DNA of 55,991 bases from SZUA-365 sp034002405 (GTDB lineage: Bacteria; Bacteroidota; Ignavibacteria; SZUA-365), in assembly GCA_034002405.1 (NCBI GenBank), contig JAVFAS010000015.1, positions 1 to 55,991 on the forward strand, in the 5' to 3' direction. The translations under genes and the position numbers were made by a program. The notes under the pieces are model-generated. The model searched no databases. It had not been told where the DNA came from and worked only from the letters and a program-made list of their open reading frames with translations. Of the stretch, positions 51,274 through 55,991 are shown in pieces. Each line of letters begins with the position of its first letter. Position 1 is the stretch's first letter.

Positions 51274-53127
51274 TTATTTTTTCACCAGCGACACCGTCAG
51301 TGTGAGGCGGTCGTCACCGCGCAACACGACAACCGGGACGTCCTCGCCCGGCGTATGCCGGCTGAGCGCGGTCATGTAGTCGTAGATGTTGCGCACCTCG
51401 GTTTCACCAAAACGGACAATGATATCTCCTTCCTTCATCCCGGCCTTGTCGGCGGGACTGTTCGGACTCGCGCCGGTGATACGGAATCCCTTCTCGTTGG
51501 CCGAGTAGTCGGGAATCGTGCCCACGTAGACGTTGAAGCGCGAGACCCGCTGATTCTCTTTCTTCGCGACCGTGACGAAGGGGATTTCGTCCCGGCCATC
51601 GGCATCGGCGACGATTTCCGCGATGTACCGGGTCACGGTTTCCTGCCCGTCGTAGGTAAGTTTGTCCGCGTCATCGCTCGGCCGGTGGTAGTCGGTATGC
51701 AGGCCGGTAAAGAAAAAGAGTACCGGGATGTTTTTCGTGTAGAAGGAGGAATGGTCGCTCGACCCCTGTCCGTCCTCGATGAGTCCGAGATTGAATTTCT
51801 CCTCGTCATTATACCGGCTGACGGCATCCTTCCAGATCGGCGAGGTACCGATACCCTGAATATTGAGCCTGCGGGTGGAATCCTGCAGCCGCCCCACCAT
51901 GTCGAGATTGAACATCGCGCGCACATCGCCGAGCGGCCGTGTCGGATGTTCGACCCAGTGCGCCGATCCGAGCAACCCCATTTCCTCGCCGCTGAAGGCC
52001 ATGAACAGCATCGTGTGCTTCGGACGCTGCGTGGCGAAATGCTGGGCAAGTTCGAGCACGCTGGCGGTTCCGGAAGCATTGTCGTCGGCGCCATTGTGAA
52101 TCATCGGTTCGGTGCCGCGGTACAAGCTGCCTTCCCCGCCCCACCCCAGATGGTCGTAATGGCCCCCGACGACGAGCGAGCCCGGCGCGTGCCCCTCGAC
52201 CGCGCCGATCACGTTGCGCGTCACCTTGCGTTCGAGTTCGACCATGAAGCTGCCATGCAGCGTGACGGCCTCCGCCGCCCCGGGATCCGCCGCGGCGGCA
52301 TCCGACATGGGCGGGTCATGCACCACGAGCGCCACCGCGGATCGATTCCCCTCATCCGCCGTCGCGGACCCCAGTTCGTCGAGACGGTGGGCGCCGAGAC
52401 CCGCGCGATCGAAGATCATGCGTGCCGCGTCGATGTGCAATTTCCCGACGGGGAGGCCCGCATCGCTGGGAGAACGGTCGTAGGTGAAATCACGCACCGC
52501 GTGTTCATCTTCATGCACGATGAGCAGGGCTGCCGCGCCGCGCTCACGGGCGGCGAGTGCCTTCGCCCGCGCGGTGGACAACATGGGAATCGGGCCGTGC
52601 GGATCGGTGTCGTCGGGATACCCCGCGCGCACGATGACCACCGCGCCCGCGACCTGCAGGCCGTCGTAATCATCCCGCTCGCCCGAGGGATCGGCGATGC
52701 CGTAGCGCGCGAAGACGATGGGACCCGTGAATTCGCCGGATGCGGAAAACGTGTATGGCATGAATTGCAGCGGCTCGATTGCTTCCTTGCTGCCACCCTG
52801 CAGCAGCGCCAGCATGTTTTCCTGCGTGCGGGCACCCGTGATGACCGGAAAACTTTGGAAGAACGTCCCGTTGTCACCGGCGGGCGTGAGACCATAGCGC
52901 GCGAATTCCCGCGCGATATATTCGGCGGCACGTTCGATCGCCGGCGTGCCGGTACCGCGTCCCTCGAGTTCATCCGAGGCGAGCCACGAGACATGCGCGC
53001 GCAGCTCGTGCGCGGTGATGGCGGGCACGGATGGCGATGGTGGCGGCGGGAGCGTGGCCGTGGTCTGCGCGAACACGGAGACGGGCGAGAACAGAAGACT
53101 CAGGAGAAAAACGTGGAAACGTTTCAT
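51274..53127 (-). CDS. secreted M28 zinc aminopeptidase with PA and PDZ domains
   Basis: 617 residues. Signal peptide (KRFHVFLLSLLFSPVSVFAQ), a protease-associated insert (about 130-270, VAGAVVIVRAGYPDD), the M28 catalytic domain with the zinc ligands in VGGHYDHLGWGGEG, NGADDNASGTA, FSGEEMGLLGS, NLDMVGR and HTDYHRPSDD, and a C-terminal PDZ domain (SPADKAGMKEGDIIVRFGETEV). Exopeptidase acting in the periplasm or outside the cell. The start is uncertain between ATG 53127 (best signal peptide) and ATG 53142. Divergent from pspA. Confidence 0.92.
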   Translation of the reverse strand: MKRFHVFLLSLLFSPVSVFAQTTATLPPPPSPSVPAITAHELRAHVSWLASDELEGRGTGTPAIERAAEYIAREFARYGLTPAGDNGTFFQSFPVITGARTQENMLALLQGGSKEAIEPLQFMPYTFSASGEFTGPIVFARYGIADPSGERDDYDGLQVAGAVVIVRAGYPDDTDPHGPIPMLSTARAKALAARERGAAALLIVHEDEHAVRDFTYDRSPSDAGLPVGKLHIDAARMIFDRAGLGAHRLDELGSATADEGNRSAVALVVHDPPMSDAAAADPGAAEAVTLHGSFMVELERKVTRNVIGAVEGHAPGSLVVGGHYDHLGWGGEGSLYRGTEPMIHNGADDNASGTASVLELAQHFATQRPKHTMLFMAFSGEEMGLLGSAHWVEHPTRPLGDVRAMFNLDMVGRLQDSTRRLNIQGIGTSPIWKDAVSRYNDEEKFNLGLIEDGQGSSDHSSFYTKNIPVLFFFTGLHTDYHRPSDDADKLTYDGQETVTRYIAEIVADADGRDEIPFVTVAKKENQRVSRFNVYVGTIPDYSANEKGFRITGASPNSPADKAGMKEGDIIVRFGETEVRNIYDYMTALSRHTPGEDVPVVVLRGDDRLTLTVSLVKK

Positions 53128-53350
53128 ATGCACAACGTCCATTGAAGTAGCTGGGATCGTTCCGGTTCATGCGGGTGGCGCGAACATTGTCACGCGCCCC
53201 GAACTGCAAAATCCGACATTTGTCAAGATAGTTCCCCCACCACGCACGATACAAGGCCGAACAGCGCATCCGGGTGAAGCGGCGTCACGCACGTCCCGTC
53301 CCCGCGAGCACGTCCTTCCCGGAACGGGGCCGCAGCCGGGCGATGCTTCC

Positions 53351-53380
53351 TTTTTTTCCATACGGATTTCGCTATATTTG
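53351..53380 (+). promoter_or_regulatory. Bacteroidetes-type promoter of the pspA cluster
   Basis: T7 run (53351-53357), 15 bases, TATATTTG (53373-53380), an exact TAnnTTTG -7 box. The start of pspA is 46 bases further on. Confidence 0.7.
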
Positions 53381-53425
53381 ACGCATTCACGAGTCGACAT
53401 TTTTATCCAGTACCGGAGGTTTGAT

Positions 53426-54094
53426 ATGGCAGGAATCTTCGCACGTATTTCGGACATCTTCAAGGCGAACATCAATGATTTGCTCGACAAGGCGGAAGAT
53501 CCCGAAAAAATGATCAAACAGATGGTCCTCGAAATGGAAGAGGCTGTCAACAAGGCGACCACGGCCGTCGGCTCGGCGATCGCGAATGAAAAAATGCTCG
53601 AGAAGCAGCACGCGGAAAAGAAAAAGCTTGCCGCGGATTGGCACGAACGCGCGGTCAAGGCGGTGAACGCCGGACGTGACGATCTCGCCCGGCAGGCGCT
53701 CGAGAAAAAGAACATGTTTGACAAAGCGGCGACGGATCTCGAGATGCCGCTGGCCGAGGCGCAGCAAACCGCGACGACGATGCGTTCGCAGCTCGACCAG
53801 CTGAAGGTGAAGCTCGACGAGGCACGCGTACGCCAGGGAACGCTCATCGCGCGCCACCAGGCGGCCAAGGCGAAGAAGCAGATCTCCTCGTCGCTCGCCG
53901 GCATCGGCGACGGCGCCTTCGCGAATTTTGATAAATACGAGCAGAAAGTCCTGAAAGCGGAATCCGAAGCCGAGGCGATGTCGCAGATCGCCGGCGATTC
54001 GACATCGCTGGACGAGGAATTCAAGAAGCTGGAAGCGGGCAGTTCGGTCGAGGAAGAACTCGCGCTGCTCAAGGCCGCGGCCAACAACGAATAG
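53426..54094 (+). CDS. pspA: PspA/IM30 family envelope-stress protein
   Basis: 222 residues, almost wholly helical coiled coil. The family start MAGIFARISDIFKANINDLLDKAEDPEKMIKQMVLEMEEA is textbook, with the amphipathic membrane-binding N-helix and the long LKVKLDEARVRQGTLIAR coiled coil. PspA binds and stabilises inner-membrane patches under stress; the IM30 branch does the same for membranes generally. Strong site (GGAGG) before the ATG at 53426. Followed by a YbjN-like gene after 36 bases, in one cluster; no PspF or PspBC gene is seen. Confidence 0.95.
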   Translation: MAGIFARISDIFKANINDLLDKAEDPEKMIKQMVLEMEEAVNKATTAVGSAIANEKMLEKQHAEKKKLAADWHERAVKAVNAGRDDLARQALEKKNMFDKAATDLEMPLAEAQQTATTMRSQLDQLKVKLDEARVRQGTLIARHQAAKAKKQISSSLAGIGDGAFANFDKYEQKVLKAESEAEAMSQIAGDSTSLDEEFKKLEAGSSVEEELALLKAAANNE

Positions 54095-54130
54095 TCCTGT
54101 TCACGCACCACATTCCAAGGAGCATCACGC

Positions 54131-54724
54131 ATGGCCAGCATTGTCAATGCCACCCAGAAGAAGGTCAAGGCATATCTCAAGGAGATCTACGGAAAGAATT
54201 ATAAAACCAGCGTGCAGGAAGTCGACGATGCGATGGTCATCCACCGCGGATCGGCGGCGATCACCGTGTTCGTACGGCCGTTGAGCAAGGAGGACTGCCT
54301 GGTCACCGCGCAGGCCTATGTCGTGCAAGGCGCGAAGATCGGTCCCAAACTGCTCGGCATGCTCATGCGACTCAACGCCACCAACCCGGTCGGGGCCTTC
54401 GGCATGCTGTTTGACGACACCATCATTTTCCGCCACTCGATTTCCGGTGCGAATCTCGATCTCAACGAGCTCCGCACCAGCATCCGCACCGTCGCCTTTT
54501 TCGCCGATGAATATGACGACGACATCCGGAAAATCGCCGGCGGCCATCGCGCGATCGACGCGCGGGGACTGCTCGGTGACGACGCACCCGCGCCCTCCAA
54601 GGCGCGCGGCACCACCACGAAACCGGCCGCGGCAAAAAAGAGCGTCGCGAAGAAGGCCGTGCCCACGCCCAAAACGGCGCCGAAAAAGCCGGTCGCGAAA
54701 AAACCGGTGGCGAAAAGGAAATAG
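54131..54724 (+). CDS. YbjN-like domain protein with histone-H1-like basic tail
   Basis: 197 residues. Residues 1-150 form a YbjN/type III chaperone-like fold (YKTSVQEVDDAMVIHRGSAAITVFVRPLSKED; LLGMLMRLNATNPVGAFGMLFDDTIIFRH), a family seen as a small-molecule or protein-binding sensor. The last 45 residues are a Lys/Ala/Pro-rich tail (KKSVAKKAVPTPKTAPKKPVAKK) like histone H1 or bacterial Hc proteins, and may bind DNA or membranes. It directly follows pspA (36 bases), with site AAGGAG. Function inferred only from context: envelope-stress response. Confidence 0.78.
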   Translation: MASIVNATQKKVKAYLKEIYGKNYKTSVQEVDDAMVIHRGSAAITVFVRPLSKEDCLVTAQAYVVQGAKIGPKLLGMLMRLNATNPVGAFGMLFDDTIIFRHSISGANLDLNELRTSIRTVAFFADEYDDDIRKIAGGHRAIDARGLLGDDAPAPSKARGTTTKPAAAKKSVAKKAVPTPKTAPKKPVAKKPVAKRK

Positions 54725-54729
54725 TCCGT

Positions 54730-54782
54730 CACGGTGGCGGGGTTCCGCGGATTATACATTCCCACGGACCCCCGCCGCGGTG
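54730..54782 (+). terminator. long imperfect hairpin after the YbjN-like gene
   Basis: Arms 54730-54747 (CACGGTGGCGGGGTTCCG) and 54765-54782 pair in 15 of 18 positions. It could end or attenuate the pspA transcript before the next small gene. No strong T-run follows. Confidence 0.5.
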
Positions 54783-54895
54783 CCTCCCGCTCGCACCCCT
54801 TTGATTCTCAGGCCAAATTCCCCGATATTGCGGTTCTGAATTCCCGGCCTTCACCGTTGCGTGAAGGGTGATTGAAACTGGTAAAGGAGAGTTGC

Positions 54896-55153
54896 ATGGC
54901 GCCTGTTGTCAAGGAGTGGCCGCAAACGAGCATGGAACGAATTGCCTACGACGCGGTGCGCTCGGTGCCGGTGCTGGAGGACAACGACCGCAACCGGCTC
55001 GGGTATCATATCTTTCTTTTTCTCAAGGGCGAATTCCCCGACGTCGCGGAGGCCGTGCATATCGCACAGCCCCGGATGCACTGCAGCAAGGAGGAGGCCG
55101 TGCGGCTCATCTCCACGGCATTGGCGGAGGCGCGGAACGGCGAAGTGTCATGA
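54896..55153 (+). CDS. small conserved hypothetical protein
   Basis: 85 residues, acidic, soluble. No family recognised; the middle segment DNDRNRLGYHIFLFLKGEFPDVAEAVH is probably helical. The ATG at 54896 has a strong site (AAAGGAGAG); the frame opens at a TTG at 54872. Its stop overlaps the zinc-ribbon gene start by ATGA, so the two are translated together. Position between the pspA cluster and the STAS gene suggests a regulatory or stress-related role, but nothing in it shows this. Confidence 0.75.
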   Translation: MAPVVKEWPQTSMERIAYDAVRSVPVLEDNDRNRLGYHIFLFLKGEFPDVAEAVHIAQPRMHCSKEEAVRLISTALAEARNGEVS

Positions 55154-55386
55154 GTGACGCGCCCGACGCGCAGGACAATCCAGCCGCCACGCATGAAGAG
55201 AAACTCCGCAGCGAGGAACGGCACTGCCCGCGCTGTGGGTACGCAATCCTCAATCCCCTGACCGACCGCTGTCCGCGCTGTTTCAGTCCCGTCGCACGTG
55301 TCGAGACAAATTGCGGCAGTTGCACCTGGCAGGGAAACTGCGAATTCGCGCATCTCGCGCACAGCGCAAAAAAACGTCGTTCATAA
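55150..55386 (+). CDS. small zinc-ribbon protein
   Basis: 78 residues. Two CxxC knuckles, Cys26/Cys29 and Cys41/Cys44, form one zinc ribbon; a further group Cys55/Cys58/Cys64 may bind a second metal or be structural. Such stand-alone ribbons bind nucleic acid or protein. Starts ATGA-overlapping the previous gene. The C-terminus is basic (HSAKKRRS). Confidence 0.78.
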   Translation: MSDAPDAQDNPAATHEEKLRSEERHCPRCGYAILNPLTDRCPRCFSPVARVETNCGSCTWQGNCEFAHLAHSAKKRRS

Positions 55387-55410
55387 CAATACACAGTCCA
55401 GAGGCATCCA

Positions 55411-55782
55411 ATGCAGATCAAGGAAACAATCGACGGCGACGTCGTCGTGCTCGCGCTCAAGGGCAATCTCATGGGCGACCCGGAGACGACGGAGTTCCGC
55501 GACAAAATCAAGAGCCTCGTGCGCGACGGTTTCCTGAAAATCGTCCTTGACGTCTCGAAGGTGAAGTGGATCAACAGCTCCGGACTCGGCGCCCTGATCT
55601 CCGCGCTGGCCACGGTTAACAATGCCGGCGGGGACCTGCGCATCGCGAACGTGACCGAAAAGATCAACAGTCTCTTCATGATCACCCAGTTGATCAAGGT
55701 CTTCAAGTCCTTCGAAACCATCGAACGCGCGATCGCAAGCTTCCTGGTCGACCCCATCTCCGGAACTCCCGCCGGCGAATAA
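55411..55782 (+). CDS. STAS-domain anti-anti-sigma factor
   Basis: 123 residues of the SpoIIAA/RsbV type. Core EVVVLALKGNL-like strand (DGDVVVLALKGNLMG), then KWINSSGLGALISAL with Ser57 as the expected phosphorylation site, and the end helix RAIASFLVDP. Unphosphorylated it would bind an anti-sigma kinase and free a sigma factor; none is in the window, though the zinc anti-sigma-like gene at 8775 is of another class. A terminator follows. The ATG has a weak site (GAGG). Confidence 0.93.
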   Translation: MQIKETIDGDVVVLALKGNLMGDPETTEFRDKIKSLVRDGFLKIVLDVSKVKWINSSGLGALISALATVNNAGGDLRIANVTEKINSLFMITQLIKVFKSFETIERAIASFLVDPISGTPAGE

Positions 55783-55818
55783 TACCCGCCTCCCCGATTC
55801 TTCCCAACAGCAACACCA

Positions 55819-55842
55819 ACGGGCGGACCCTCATCCGCCCGT
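55819..55842 (+). terminator. terminator after the STAS gene
   Basis: Stem ACGGGCGGA (55819-55827) with TCCGCCCGT (55834-55842), loop CCCTCA, followed by CTTCATTT. Ends the cluster. Confidence 0.75.
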
Positions 55843-55850
55843 CTTCATTT

Positions 55851-55944
55851 CCCCTCTTCCCCTCTTCCCCTCTTCACCCTTTCACCCCTTCACCCTTTCA
55901 CCCTTTCACCCCTTCACCCCTTCACCCCTTCACCCTTTCACCCC
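55851..55944. repeat. 8-base tandem array: (CCCCTCTT)3 then (TTCACCCY)9
   Basis: Three copies of CCCCTCTT (55851-55874) run into nine copies of TTCACCCT or TTCACCCC (55873-55944). It starts just after the STAS terminator. The unit resembles, at another period, the GGTGAAA array at 6375-6416 on the opposite strand. Confidence 0.95.
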
Positions 55945-55989
55945 TTCACGAATCCACCGCAACATCTCCATCACCCTCGCATCTCCGGG
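55930..55989 (-). CDS. possible C-terminal fragment of a leftward gene (truncated by window end)
   Basis: On the minus strand the last bases read PGDARVMEMLRWIREGVKG and then stop at 55930-55932, with the final residues and the stop encoded by the 8-base repeat array. It looks like a real protein C-terminus, but nineteen residues cannot be assigned and the reading may be chance. Confidence 0.3.
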   Translation of the reverse strand, partial: PGDARVMEMLRWIREGVKG

Positions 55990-55991
55990 TG

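Noticed and set aside
51355..53145. 596-codon plus-strand open frame
   Set aside because: Antisense to the M28 peptidase, whose zinc ligands and domain order are intact.
1..55991. tRNA, rRNA, transposase or prophage genes
   Set aside because: Searched by eye for cloverleaf-like intergenic segments, conserved rRNA words and transposase motifs; none seen. Short structured elements cannot be fully excluded without a covariance search.

Overview
The window looks like a scaffold from a high-GC member of the Bacteroidota/Chlorobiota (FCB) superphylum, probably an uncultured Ignavibacteria/Kapabacteria-like lineage. Three things point this way: two secreted proteins end in type IX secretion (T9SS) sorting domains (18302-19366, and 33225-35264 with the classic NYPNPFNP motif); several genes are preceded by promoters of the Bacteroidetes type (TTG or T-run, 14-20 bases, TAnnTTTG); and there are large SBBP/PKD-repeat proteins, TonB receptors and OmpA barrels. 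A run of exactly 100 N inside a tandem repeat marks it as a scaffolded draft or metagenome assembly. The exact phylum is an inference. No tRNA, rRNA, CRISPR array, transposase or prophage gene was seen, so this is mostly ordinary chromosome.

Layout. 1-2966: 3' part of an RND efflux pump. 2971-6303: a leftward cluster of an outer-membrane barrel, a stand-alone CarH-type B12 (photoreceptor-like) domain and a PAS histidine kinase, after a small unknown gene and a repeat-bounded scaffold gap. 6491-9641: a DUF72 protein, then an unidentified protein followed by a zinc anti-sigma-like protein. 9766-19366: a leftward block of cell-surface genes (T9SS protein, a giant SBBP/PKD protein of about 2060 residues, an OmpA protein with a polyproline linker). 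19543-28038: a rightward metabolic block (glutaryl-CoA dehydrogenase, guaB, M24 peptidase, glycosyltransferase, purD, a small unknown, a WecB-like epimerase); two perfect DnaA boxes lie after guaB. 27974-29946: membrane protein and succinate-semialdehyde-type dehydrogenase, leftward. 30178-38397: TPR protein, twin-SPOR protein, T9SS sialidase-like protein, lipoprotein, UPF0173 hydrolase and glutamate dehydrogenase. 38463-42155: a receiver/PPDK-N fusion and a barrel protein, leftward; then nth. 43074-51015: lipoprotein, acyl-CoA synthetase, ZIP and CDF metal transporters, EamA permease and a TonB receptor, all leftward. 51274-53127: M28 peptidase. 53426-55782: pspA, a YbjN-like protein with a histone-H1-like tail, a small protein, a zinc-ribbon protein and a STAS anti-anti-sigma factor, rightward.

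The most notable points are the B12-photoreceptor/histidine-kinase pair, the possible sigma-like/zinc-anti-sigma pair at 7697-9641, the receiver-PPDK-N fusion, a 140-base inverted repeat that supplies the stop codons of two convergent genes, and an abundance of short intergenic tandem arrays (units of 7, 8, 9, 15 and 18 bases). One 18-base family recurs at three loci and has become an in-frame (ASGNAA)n tract inside the SPOR protein.
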